From Ulota crispa (lineage: Eukaryota; Streptophyta; Bryopsida; Orthotrichales; Orthotrichaceae), in assembly GCA_963920765.1 (NCBI GenBank), contig OY987244.1, positions 33,735,678 through 33,799,677 of the forward strand: a DNA stretch of 64,000 bases. Direction: 5' to 3'. The translations under genes were made by a program, and so were the position numbers. Under the pieces are notes generated by a model. The model was not told where the DNA came from. It saw only the letters and a program-made list of their open reading frames with translations, and ran no database searches. This document shows, piece after piece, positions 36,545-47,263 of the stretch; position 1 is the first letter of the stretch, and each line of letters opens with the position of its first letter.

Positions 36545-37765
36545 CTAATTTACGTGGGGGACCAAAAGGGCCGCTTCCGGTTGCAGGGGCTGGTTGGGCT
36601 GACACTGTGAGAGCGCAGGGGCAGGGGCAGGGGCTGCGAAGCCGATGCCGTCCGTCCAGAAGTCAAATATGTCGGTGGTGAAAGCGGGCATCTTGATGTG
36701 AGCATTCGCCGCTGCAGCAGCAGCTACATCCGCAGTGTACGAGTCGGATGCATCTCTTGCGGTCGAGGTCGTGGGCATGCCGGTGCTGTACCAGGTGGGC
36801 GCCATATCCACCGACCCTTCCATGGCAATGGGTCCAAATTCATCCTCCAACGCATCCACTGCGCTCAGGGCCTTGGTGGCGAACATTGCCTGCGCGTCTG
36901 ACAGGTTCACGAGACTGGACGCTCCTGGGGTCTCGGGCTCTTCATTGCGCCCGGAGACTATCGAATTTTCCGACTCTGCTGGCTCGTCCGTGCTGGGGCC
37001 CGGCGGCGTCATATTCAAGACTGCATTGGGGATCGTCGCCCTTGTCATGTTGGACTGCAGATATGCCGCCATGGTTGCGTTGTCTGAGGACCGGAACGCC
37101 GGCATTCTGCAGATGAGTTGTTGCATCAGAACGTCCTGTCCCGGCAAGCCATCGCTGTGCGCGTTCTGTAGCACGAATCCCGTCGATAGGGCACTCATGT
37201 ATCCGACAGGGTCAACGCCGGAGAGATGGTTATAGTCCTGCATGAGTTGGTTGCACTCCCCTTCTCCTGCTGCTGCTGCTGCTGCTGCTGACGACACAGC
37301 CAGCAGGTCTGCCACCTCCTTCTTCTTTCGCAGAACTTGACCTGCAACTTGTTGCAATTCCGCGGCGCTGTAAGAATTCAAACGATCATCCCACAAAGAA
37401 TTCTCCAAGTGATCCGCCAGCTTGCGATTGTGATCTACTAAGTGGTGCAGGTCGGCAGCTAGTTTCTGGACCTGGTTGTGCAAGAACGTGGTATTGTCCA
37501 GCTTCCTCTTCTCGCGCTCCTCCGGCGCCACGCCCTTATAACGGCTCAGTACTGAGTCCAGATTGGGCTGACCCCAAAGCAGAGGAGGCGCCCCGGCCAT
37601 GTGCGGGTGATGGCACATGACCGCCACATCCACACCGCACAAAATGGACAGCTCCTTAACCTTCTTCAGCAATCCATTCTTCCGTTTGCTGTACGTCGCT
37701 GCTCGCGAGGCATCGCTCTTGATGTGAGGTCCAATGTTAAAGACGAGCCCGTTGCGAACCCCCAT
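36545..37765 (-). CDS. Type I MADS-box transcription factor, intronless
   Basis: DNA-binding regulator. A single exon of 406 residues from the ATG at 37765; an in-frame upstream ATG at 37804 would add 13 residues, but the family start MGxxxxxxxxI is at 37765. The MADS domain (about residues 1-60) reads MGVRNGLVFNIGPHIKSDAS, then RAATYSKRKNGLLKKVKELS and ILCGVDVAVMC. The segment after it (LSRYKGVAPEEREKRKLDNT, then TFLHNQVQKLAADL) resembles the linker of M-gamma (AGL80-like) proteins, and there is no K domain, so type I is well supported and M-gamma is plausible. A run of Ala near residues 170-177 comes from a GCT/GCA codon repeat. The C-terminal half is low-complexity, with Ala- and Pro-rich parts, typical of activation or disordered regions. 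Lack of introns is normal for type I genes. Confidence 0.9.
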   Translation of the reverse strand: MGVRNGLVFNIGPHIKSDASRAATYSKRKNGLLKKVKELSILCGVDVAVMCHHPHMAGAPPLLWGQPNLDSVLSRYKGVAPEEREKRKLDNTTFLHNQVQKLAADLHHLVDHNRKLADHLENSLWDDRLNSYSAAELQQVAGQVLRKKKEVADLLAVSSAAAAAAAGEGECNQLMQDYNHLSGVDPVGYMSALSTGFVLQNAHSDGLPGQDVLMQQLICRMPAFRSSDNATMAAYLQSNMTRATIPNAVLNMTPPGPSTDEPAESENSIVSGRNEEPETPGASSLVNLSDAQAMFATKALSAVDALEDEFGPIAMEGSVDMAPTWYSTGMPTTSTARDASDSYTADVAAAAAANAHIKMPAFTTDIFDFWTDGIGFAAPAPAPALSQCQPNQPLQPEAALLVPHVN

Positions 37766-38800
37766 GGTCGGATGCAGTAAGCCAAGGACGGGCGACAAGC
37801 ACAATTAATGGACACCGTGGCCGTTGGTCCGCAGCAGTCAGAATTGTCGAAGGAGGTTCGGTTGGAAGAGTTACAGAGTCAATCAATCGGACATGAAAGC
37901 GTGCGTGCAACGTCACAGTGCGGTATCAGCACGACCACGTACCCAAAACATCAACTGCTCTAGCTAGCGTACGGTTCTGGGGAAAAACCGTGATCAACTA
38001 TGGGACCAATGCAACTGAGTTGACACACACCCCTTAGAGATAAAACAGATGATCAACAGCAGAATACATATGAGGCTCGAATTGCAAAGCAGGCAAGAAT
38101 AGAAGATTTACCGAAGAACCGAGATAAGGTTGGAGATTTGCTGAGATGCTGGGGACGTGGGAGATTTTACATGAGATCGCGAATAGCGAGCACTTTCCCA
38201 CAAGCACGAAGTCACGAACTCTCACTCTCTCAGACAGTATACCGTTTTGGGCTCATTAAATATCTCACCAACGAGCTGGCAATTTCTATATTGGGTATGC
38301 TAGCGGCACGGGCAACTGCAGTTCGACACCAGAAGTGGCGAGTCGCAGATCAGGTGTTCCATTCGTCTTGGGCCTGCAAAATTGTAGTCCTGTGTAGGCA
38401 GCTGCTTGCTCACCAGACATGCGGGCGGCGCTTCAAAGGCGATCCGTCGATTTCCTGGCGCTGTGCGACGTGGGGTACTCAGATACCGCATGGAAAAGTT
38501 CATCGGTAAAGCTTCAGTGCCATGCTCCACAGTCCAAAGTCCACACAGCATGTTCATTCAACCTTCATGAACTGCCTATTCTGGAGTGTTCGTCAAGACA
38601 TCCGAACCATCCATCTGCCATCATACGTTGCCCTAAATCCCAATAAATATCCAGAGAATCGGAAATAGTAAGCCAACCACGTAGGACAAAGCTGCTCTAC
38701 GACCAGTTGTAACCATCTCGAGCTTGGACGATAGCGAAATCATGGGACGTTATTAATTGTTTTTGCCATGTAAGTCTAATGTGCAAAGCATGGTTAGGGC
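37766..38800 (-). promoter_or_regulatory. Upstream region of the MADS gene
   Basis: Gene-like composition to about 38700, then AT-rich. Open frames on both strands are short and unrecognised. Probably leader and promoter of the MADS gene; a non-coding exon cannot be excluded. Confidence 0.4.
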
Positions 38801-39211
38801 ATCCTCAGTCGACCCGGTAAACAGGCCGGTATTCCAAGATAGTCGACAAATCATAATATAAAATTACGCAATTTGAAGGGCATGAATATTTTTATTGTGA
38901 AAACGCAATAAAATTTTAGTTTGAACATTGATTGATTTAGATACATCACATCAAATGCTAGTAAATTTTTAAAAAATTGAAAAGTTTTTCCAAATCAAGT
39001 CTAAATAAGGGAAATTCATCCAAAAACATAACACTGTTTTCATTTTTTAGATTTGTTTTGAGTCCTCTAAGTTTTTTGGAGGTTAGCTAACATTTGATAG
39101 GATGTATGTAAATCAACCAACACCTAAATGAGTAAATGGGTAAAGCTAATATTTCTTGGGTTTTCACAATAAAAATCTCAACACCCTTAAAATAGTATAT
39201 TTTCCATATCA
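38801..39211. other. AT-rich intergenic DNA
   Basis: No gene or clear repeat structure seen. Confidence 0.4.
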
Positions 39212-39861
39212 TTAACCCCTAAATGCCCAAGGCACCCAATTTGGGTGTTTGCAAAAATTTGATGACAAATAAAATCTTATCAAATCACTATTTTTGGTAT
39301 TTTCTTTTGAACACAAGTTTGTTTTGAAGTCTATTTTCAACATCAAAAATTTGATTTTGAAAATGAATGTTCATGATTTTTCTATTCAAGATTTTGAACA
39401 AGGGTGTCCACTGCAATCTTGAGTTTTCTAGTGTTGGAAGATCTTGAAAATGAGCCTCAAATACACTAGAGCTTGTAGAAAAATTCACATTAGAAATCCA
39501 TTTAAAAAAAATCAAGAGTAAATTTGAAAGCCGTAAATTGGTTGAGGTTAAACATGCAATGACCTTAAACCTCATATTTTTTTAATGACCAACTATTTAG
39601 ATTTGACATGTGAAATGCAGATTAGAAAACTTGAAGTCACTTTAGCAGTTTTAACACTCTCATGTTCAAATGTTATAATCTTTCAAACTATAAGTGATAT
39701 TGTTGTGTTTTTTTTTTCATGTAATCTTTAGCATGTCAAGTTTAAATTTGTAAGGTTAAAGTTTTAAAAAAATTTATGAAATTTATGAAAAAGTTGGTTG
39801 ATTGTTCACTTTCTTGAAAATGCCAAGAAGTTCAGAAAGGCCTTGGGCATTTATGGATTAA
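39212..39861. mobile_element. TTAA-type non-autonomous transposon (family D)
   Basis: 650 bp. Left end TTAACCCCTAAATGCCCAAGG; right end, inverted, TTAATCCATAAATGCCCAAGG. TTAA lies at both extremes. No coding capacity. The termini are almost the same as those of family E, so D may be a deletion derivative. Confidence 0.7.
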
Positions 39862-40177
39862 CTATCGTGTATTGATAAATCAAGTTTGGCATAACTGATC
39901 TGCAGAGCAGATGCTCTTATGGCTTTGCCCTTGTTTAGCAATTTTTCGATGAAGAATACCACAAACTCAAACCCTTAAAATTCATTATTTAACTTTCAAA
40001 GACATTATGTATTTTTTATGGATATGTTACTTGTGAAAATCCAATGCTCTAATTTTCATATTTTACAATAAACAAATGTAAGAAATAAAAAACATAGAGA
40101 TCAAAAAATTATCTATTTTTTAATTTAAATTTCCAAAAAAAGTGTCATTTTAACTCATATAAGACACTAATTGAAAT
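39862..40177. other. AT-rich spacer between elements
   Basis: AT-rich spacer between family D and family E copy 2, with nothing recognisable. Confidence 0.4.
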
Positions 40178-40714
40178 TCAACCCCCTAAATCCCCAAGGG
40201 TACTTTCTTGTTTGTAGAAGGCATTTTGAGGTTTTTGAATTGTTCTTGTAAGATCACTATTAGACATTAAAACAATATTGTAACAATAGGGTCTTAAATT
40301 TCAAAGTTTCAAGGTGGTGCTACCAAAAAAAGGCAAGAGAGACACCTAGATGTTAAGATATTTGTGATTGATTATGGATGAGTAAAAATAAAATTATTAC
40401 TTTTGCAACAATTCAAAACTTGTTATATAAAGATGGCAACTTTTGTGCACAAAATCAGGAAACAACCACTTACACTGGTTTAGTATTTATTAATACTATT
40501 TCAAAATTAGTGGCTCCCTTCCAAATTTAAGATTGCAATTTCACAAACAAGCCTCCAATGTAACAATCAAAGAGCAACCACCTAATACAAAAAAAAGCTC
40601 CAATTATTAACCAAAAATCATTATGAACAAAGAGGATTCAATGAAGGATGAAATCCAATTCCTATTAGAAAGAAATTCCAAGTGAAATTAGCACAAAAGC
40701 ATATTGAGATTCTA

Positions 40715-42082
40715 TTAGCCCCTAAAGGGCCAAGCCCTTTTTTTTTGTGAAAATCACGGAAAACTGCCACTTTTGGGGGAATGAGTAAAAAGGTAGCAAT
40801 TTTTTTTTTGAAAGTCTAGCCGTAAGATCTTGCCCTAGACTATGGGAGGTACTTGCGGGAAAAATTTCAGCTCATTCTAGATGTAGAGGAGTGAGATATT
40901 GACATTTGAAGTGATAAAAAAAGTTCTTTTCTTTGCTTGCCCAAAAATTTCAAAAGCCTTTGACCTCTCATATATCAAAAAAGATGCTCTATGCAAAGTT
41001 GAGGTTTATTTTTGTCATGTAGAAGACCAAGTTAAGTATGTGTGGGAGAATTTTCAAATTAATTGGAGGTGTGAATCATACTTTGTAAAATCCTGCAATA
41101 TTGTAAAGCCATGAACTTTGCATATACACCAAGCCTCTTTAATTTATGTTTTCTAAAAATAAATGCACAAATTAACAAATTAACCCTTTACGGTGTGCAC
41201 AAAATAAGCTCATAGGTTCCTTATAAAAAAAAAGTTTGCACTTGGCATATGCCACATGGTAGTCACTGTGTTGCTTTTGTGGCTGCAAGACCACCATGTT
41301 CCTTAGCATGGCGAGAGTTGAATTTGACTTCTCTATTCTTAAACTCTCAAAAGATGAGCATTATAAATTGTTGACTAACCTTTCACTTGAGAGGGTGTCA
41401 AAGTGGTAGCCATTTCATGCTTTATCACATTTAATATGATATCATTTATGCAAATATAGAAAATAAATTTGTTAATTTATGACAATACACAAATTAACTT
41501 TCATGATGTGTTAATTTATGAAAAAACGTAAATTAAAGTAGCCTGATATACATTAGGCAAAGTTGGAGGATTTATGTAAAATTGAGAAATCTAAATTACT
41601 TTGATCCAAATGGTGAAAACCAAGGAATCTTAGTCTACTACAACTTGGAAAGAAACAAGTCAAAAATAATACAAAAAGAGCTCAAAAAAGGGAAGCAACA
41701 AATTTTACAAGGGGCATAAAGAATGGAGGTTTGGGAGTCCCATACCTACCCATAAACTAAAACTTCTCATAACTTTCATCTCATCAATCAGAATTGAATG
41801 ATTCCAAGCTACCCATGTACACATAAATCTAAAGAACCAATTTCAGATTTTTTTTAAAGAAATACATTTTTTTTGGCTGCCAGTCCTTGCCCTTTTTCAG
41901 AAATTAATGCACAACTTCTTCAATAAATGTTGGAATGAAGAAAATTTTAGATGCCCACGTAGATTTTTGAATTCCTCACCTTCAATAAAAGTTTCAAAAA
42001 ATCACAAAAAGTAGATTAGTTCTAGGTACATGCCCAAAATCCATTTGTCCCCCAAGGGGACAGTTGGTCCTTTGGGGGTTAG
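40715..42082. mobile_element. TTAG-flanked family C, copy 2 (with nested insertion)
   Basis: Ends TTAGCCCCTAAAGGGCCAAG and TTGGTCCTTTGGGGGTTAG. Matches 33924-34878 in order, apart from the nested element at 41130-41545. The matching site in family E copy 1 (near 24612) has a single ATTATTAATTATG. Having TTAG at both ends fits duplication of a TTAG target. Confidence 0.7.
41130..41545. mobile_element. hAT-like miniature element with 8-bp target duplication
   Basis: 416 bp absent from family C copy 1 at the same place (near 34333). Flanked by ATATACAC and ATATACAT (8 bp, one mismatch). Imperfect terminal inverted repeats: CAAGCCTCTTTAATTTATG versus inverted CAGGCTACTTTAATTTACG. Eight-base duplications with CAGG-like ends are typical of hAT transposons (established). 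Non-coding. Confidence 0.75.
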
Positions 42083-44338
42083 ACATTACAAGGGATTTGG
42101 ACCCTAGAATAGGCCCCTTCTCCCAAAACTATGGGAACTTTGGGAACACTTCCATAGCACTTCCACATAGGCAATCTGTAGCAGTATGACATGGCATTAG
42201 TGCAACCATGTCAATCATTATTATTTAATTAATTTTTTTGGAAAGAAGAACTTTTTTTTGACTTTTTTAAATTTTTTTAGTTTTTTAAATTTTTAGTTTT
42301 TTTAGTTTTTAGTTTTTTATTTATTTATTTATTTTTCTTTTCTTTTCTTTTCCTTTTTCTTTTTTCTTTTTTTCTTTTTTAATATTCAATGCTAATGGTT
42401 GCCTCTTGACCATATTGCATATATGGATAGTTACAAGAATTTTGATTACAGCTCTTTGAGCTCATTTTTCTCATAAGTTTGCCCTACATACTTTGATTAC
42501 TATAGTAACCTATACATAAAGAGCTTTACACCTATATGTGTGGGCTTAGCCATAGTGCCACTTTCCTTACCGACTCTAGCTACAGTATAATGTTTTTCTG
42601 ACTTACTCCTAGTAGGCTATATTTAGTTGCATTTGTGGACTATTGAATGACAATTATACCATCTCAATAAATGGGTACTTTACTTTTGCTTTGAGATTTG
42701 TAATGCACTCTTACGTGCTTTTACTTTCTACAAGTGATCCTTTGCCATACATGGATTCATTCATGATTTTACATTTATCCAAGTCTATGGATTGATGGAT
42801 GGATCTCACCTACCAAAATGATTGAGTTCTTAAGTTCATGTAAAGCTACACTTATTTACTAATATGAACTTGAGTTAATCTCTATTTTTGATCCTTGGAT
42901 TACTACTAATGGGCCTAGGATTACCATTGGTCTATAGAGCAATATGAACTTGAGTTACATCTCACATTTGCTAATACCAAGATGACCCAGATAAGACCCG
43001 AGAATACTATTGGCCTTCCAATATTCTAAACTCAAGTTTAATTCTCACTAATGGCTGGGTTCTAGATGTAATAATGATAGGTGATCCTCAGGTTTATTTT
43101 CTCTCCTTTTTTGTGCCATCTTTGCTCAAACTCTAAGTAGAGATAATTCTATGTGTATACAGTACTCCTACTATGCCTGTGCATATGGTTGAGGAGGGTT
43201 CATGCTGAACTTTGCAATGAACACACTAGTTACAGCTTAAACAAGAGTGTGCATACATTGCTTTTTGGTACCTTGTTCACATACGGAGTAGAGAAACTGC
43301 AGCTATTGAGCAACTGGATTCAATTAGACACATGGCTTCATCACAATCCACACAGGTTTTATTACTTTGAGGTTTTACTTTGATGTAGTTTTGTTGCTTT
43401 AGCTTTGTTTATCCTTGTGAAAGCAATAATACGCGTTATGGGCTGTTGACACCTGTTGCATCCTCACTAACCTTACATTGGCTTGTTGATATTCTTGGGA
43501 TGGGCATAGGTGAGGTCTATAACCTCTTGGAGTAGTTGGCAATTCAAGGTTTCTACTACATTCTTCTAAAACCTTTTCAAGCTCTAAACCTTGATTTTTA
43601 GAGGTTTATTTGTTTTTTTATACACTATTAGGATATAGATGCTATGGTCTTGCTTTTTATACATAAAACATTCCAAATTTTGGTTTGATTTTGAAGTATT
43701 TTATACATAGTGTGATCCAAGATACACTCAGGATTATACATTATTTATTTAGTTAATTGCAAACATTTTTGGCTTGTAACTAGTCTTTTATGCTCTCGGG
43801 GTAGACATTTCCCTTTTCTTACATGAAGGTTGGTCTCTTGGCTTCTGCCCCAATTTTGATGCATGCATGCATATACACTTGATCTGCATGTGGAAGTTAT
43901 TTCACTCTTTTTTATAAAACATGGCTATATAACTCTTTTGAGCAAGCTTGTACTAGCCTTTGCCGTTTGAGATAATTGACGTTATGTTGCATGTTTTGAG
44001 CATAGCTTTCTTTTATGCTCAACTTAAAAATCAATGCATGCTTTTTCTCAAAAAACTTCTTTACTGCATTTTACTCTAGCAGCGTTGGGTTCTCTCTGCA
44101 CATCATAAACTAGAATTAGCAAAAAAGCAAAAGTGTTATTGACTATTACAAAACACCAGAGGTTATGCTAATGCATAATTTTGATTCTAGAAAAGTACAA
44201 TTAACTGCCTAGGATTGACTAGGATGTACCAAGAAAAAAGTTTTTTTAATTTTTTTTGACAACCAGCAATGGCTGGTTCCTAGCATTGGGAACAACCAAA
44301 CTCACAACCCTTTCTTGGGCCCAAATCCTTTGTAATGT
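42083..44338. mobile_element. 2.26-kb element with about 22-bp inverted termini (ACATTACAA...)
   Basis: Left end ACATTACAAGGGATTTGGAC, right end inverted ACATTACAAAGGATTTGGGC. It abuts the right end of family C copy 2, so the target duplication cannot be read. Interior holds an AT-rich low-complexity block (about 42230-42390, T-rich with TTTA and CTTTT units) and a 76-residue + frame at 43153-43383 that I do not recognise. Superfamily unassigned. Confidence 0.55.
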
Positions 44339-44463
44339 GGCAAATTTCCAATATAAGGTCTTGGTTTTGACTTCATTTTCAATTAGTTACTTGTTTTTCT
44401 AATATGGCAGCTTGTCATAGGCTCTTTAGTGACACTATTCATTCCACTTTTTAATGCATAGCA

Positions 44464-45543
44464 CGGGGGTGCACTATACAAGATGTTTGTGGATAGCATG
44501 CGTTCAAGCTCCTATAAGATGGGGCTATGTAGGTATAAAAAAAATACTATAGAGCTATATTTACCTAAATTTTTAAATCTTGACAATTTCATGTACCCTA
44601 TGCTTCATTTGAATTAAGTTCTTGTGATATTTTTGTACACCCTATATTCATTATAAACACACAATGACACAAACAAAATTACACACATGTTATCAAAGAC
44701 CAACACTTCAAAACATAAATTTAAACCAATCACATGATACCTTCAAATAAGAACTTGAGAGAAAGCGGAAAGCATGGAAAAGCATATAGTATACCCAAAA
44801 GCAAATTTGTAAATTCAATATAGGATGAAGGAAAAAGTAATGAAACCCATTCTACATTAACCACAAACCCCTTTTAAGTCAAGTACGCAAAGAAATCAGA
44901 GAAAGTGTGGGAAATGAACCCGCGCACAGAGATAGCATTGCACCTGAACCCTTACAGAGTTCAAAAACCGCAACCAAACAGAATGCGTTGTAGCAGAATC
45001 TAAGATAAAGCGTGCAATCAAAACCACAAAACATGCAAGCGTCCAAGTAGGAGTTGCTAAAGCATGACCCGACCCACAAACCCGATGCTAATCGTAAGCC
45101 CAAGCCACAAGCCTATAAATGAATAGCAATGGAAGCTTATCCACTTGTCCAATCCTGTATCATTACCTGAACATCATTTATTAATCCTACAATCCTAAGC
45201 TACTATTGAATACAACTGACATTGGATACTTGGACAAGGATCAAACATGGGATACTTTGTCATACTCAAAACATGGGATACTTTAGCTAACCATTAAGTA
45301 ACTAAAACATATCTAATAAAAGTGTAGATTTTGTTTTTTGAATATTGGCAAGGCTATTGTACAAGTAAAAAAATTATAATTCTCATTATTATGCCCTACC
45401 CTTCATTATTTATAAAGAGCCCACACCTATTTCAATGGTGCTTACTTTTTAAAAAGTCATGTCAAAAATTTAGGACCAAGGCAATTATAGTAACCCTTCA
45501 TTTGATTGCACGTGTACAATAAAAAAAAAGTGCACTCCCCATG
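44464..45543. mobile_element. 1.08-kb element with 10-bp target duplication, Mutator-like
   Basis: Flanked by ATGCATAGCA on both sides (44454-44463 and 45544-45553). The matching place in family E copy 1 (near 24760) has no insert. Ends share GGGGRGTGCACT as inverted repeats. Duplications of 9-11 bp are typical of Mutator-like elements (established). A more GC-rich part, about 44880-45130, has a 74-residue minus frame and could be captured host sequence; it is not recognised. Confidence 0.6.
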
Positions 45544-45749
45544 ATGCATAGCAAGCATGCTTGCAATTTAACTTCCACAAAAAATTATTAAAATGTAATA
45601 ATACGGAGGACATTCCAATTGAACTTGAAATTAACTTCAAACAAGTACTGTATGTCTCTAAAAATATTTTATTACTTAAATCCATGCCTAGCAAGGTTAC
45701 AAAGTTTCTTAAACAACAAAATTTGGTACCTTGGGCATTTAGGGGTCAA

Positions 45750-46430
45750 AGATTTTGTTCCCATTTGATGAGCAACAACCATTAGATCATTGACGAGCGG
45801 CAAATTGGCAACCACACGCCATGATTACCTCTTTTGGCTTCATTGCCCATGCTTATGTAATTTACAAACGCCTCTTCTAAAGGAACCAAGAGGCCACTTG
45901 CAATCGGTTGTAACTTTTGACAATTTTGAAGAAACTACTAGTAGTATACTGATACAATATTTTTATTACAATACAAGTCTTGGAAACCCATTTATCAAGA
46001 TAAATGAATGCTTGAACACATTTAATGTTTTTGATTTAAAATAGACATACTTCCAACTTATGTTAGTGCAACAACTTATGATAAACTACATTTGCCATAG
46101 TTGTGATATTTGCAACATACAAAGCAACATCCACAACTCAACTCGCTCGTGACAAAGTTATGTACAACTGACCATGAGTAAATATTGGTATTTCCCTCCA
46201 ACATTCAGCTCTAGCTATTTGTCTTTCTTCAAAGTTTCCATATCTGTTGCGTGGAGCTGCATGAACTTGTGTGTGCTCCTAACAAAATTAACTAAATTAA
46301 CTTAAATCAGAAGCAACAATATAGTGGAAAATCAACAATACAATGATGTACTACTCTAATCATTATTTGCAACAATGCTTTAACACATACCACTATCAAT
46401 GTTTGTTGATGTTGTGTTGTATCAAGCTCC
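45750..46430. other. AT-rich intergenic DNA
   Basis: No gene recognised; short open frames only. Confidence 0.4.
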
Positions 46431-46459
46431 ATTGCTTCACGATTCATGATATTTGTACA

Positions 46460-46785
46460 ATTGTGGGAGAGACAAAGCCTTGCCTAACATTGGTTATGTT
46501 GGAGAGATAAATTGAAGATAACCATTAGGTTGTGGGAGAGAGGAAGCCTCACCAGCAACATTGGTTATGTGGGTGGGAGAGACAAACATCAGTTACTTGG
46601 GTGGGAGACAGGAAGCCTCATTGGCAACATCACTTATTTGGGAGACAGAAATTGAAGCTAATTGTTAGGTTTTGGGAGAAAGGAAGCCCATCGGACATTG
46701 ACAACCTAACCGCCTAACATGAGAAACCTAATTGCCTAACCTTGGTTATGTGGAAGAGACAAATTGAGGCTAACTGCTGGCAGCC
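46460..46785 (+). repeat. Degenerate tandem repeat (TTATGTGGGAGAGACAAA-type)
   Basis: Imperfect copies of a block containing TTGGTTATGT, GGGAGAGACAAA, TTGAAGATAACC and GGAAGCCTCA recur about four to five times over about 320 bp, at irregular spacing. Non-coding. Confidence 0.6.
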
Positions 46786-46863
46786 TTACCAATAGGTAAA
46801 CAGGTCACAAACAACTGTACGGACAAGTCGCCAACATGAGTTTTTTTATTAATTGTAGATTTT

Positions 46864-47263
46864 TAGGGAATTACTACAGCGACACCCTAAATTGCTAACA
46901 GGACACCCCCTCTGAGCATGAAATTTGATAATTTAGTGTTATTTTTTATTTATTAAGTGGTCCATCATTCATTCAATCACGACATTATCACCGCCTTGAA
47001 AGAAAAGATAACAAATACATTTCTTTTTTGAAGTATTATTGCACCAATACTATTTTTTGCTTCAAGTAACTCAAAAGTCCTATATTTTTAGTTTGAAATT
47101 TAAACACACCTTTTTTTTGTAATATAGCCTTAGAATGATAAAGGTGAAACAAAATTTTTGATCCAAATAAAGAAACTAGCAAAATGAACATTAAAAATCA
47201 CATTTTCATACTCAGAGGGGGTGTCCCATTAGCAATTTAGAGTGTGGTTGTAGTAATTCCCTA
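46864..47263. mobile_element. 400-bp MITE with ATTTT target duplication
   Basis: Long imperfect terminal inverted repeats of about 60 bp starting TAGGGAATTACTACA, then CTAAATTGCTAA and GGACACCCCCTCTGAG, inverted at the right end. The element is flanked on both sides by ATTTT. Non-coding. Superfamily not assigned from a 5-bp duplication alone. Confidence 0.8.

Larger units (their letters stand above)
40178..45749. mobile_element. TCAA-flanked outer element (family E, copy 2), multiply interrupted
   Basis: Ends TCAACCCCCTAAATCCCCAAGG (left; first 20 bases diagnostic) and CTTGGGCATTTAGGGGTCAA (right), so TCAA occurs on both sides. Own sequence: about 40178-40714, 44339-44463 and 45544-45749, each matching family E copy 1 in order. 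Interrupted by family C copy 2, by the 2.26-kb ACATTACAA element and by the 1.08-kb element with a 10-bp duplication. No transposase frame. Confidence 0.6.

Noticed and set aside
38138..38509. 123-residue + frame upstream of the MADS gene
   Set aside because: No recognisable domain and antisense to the likely leader region; no support beyond being open.
43153..43383. 76-residue frame as a transposase fragment
   Set aside because: No DDE or other transposase motif visible; length is within chance for this region.
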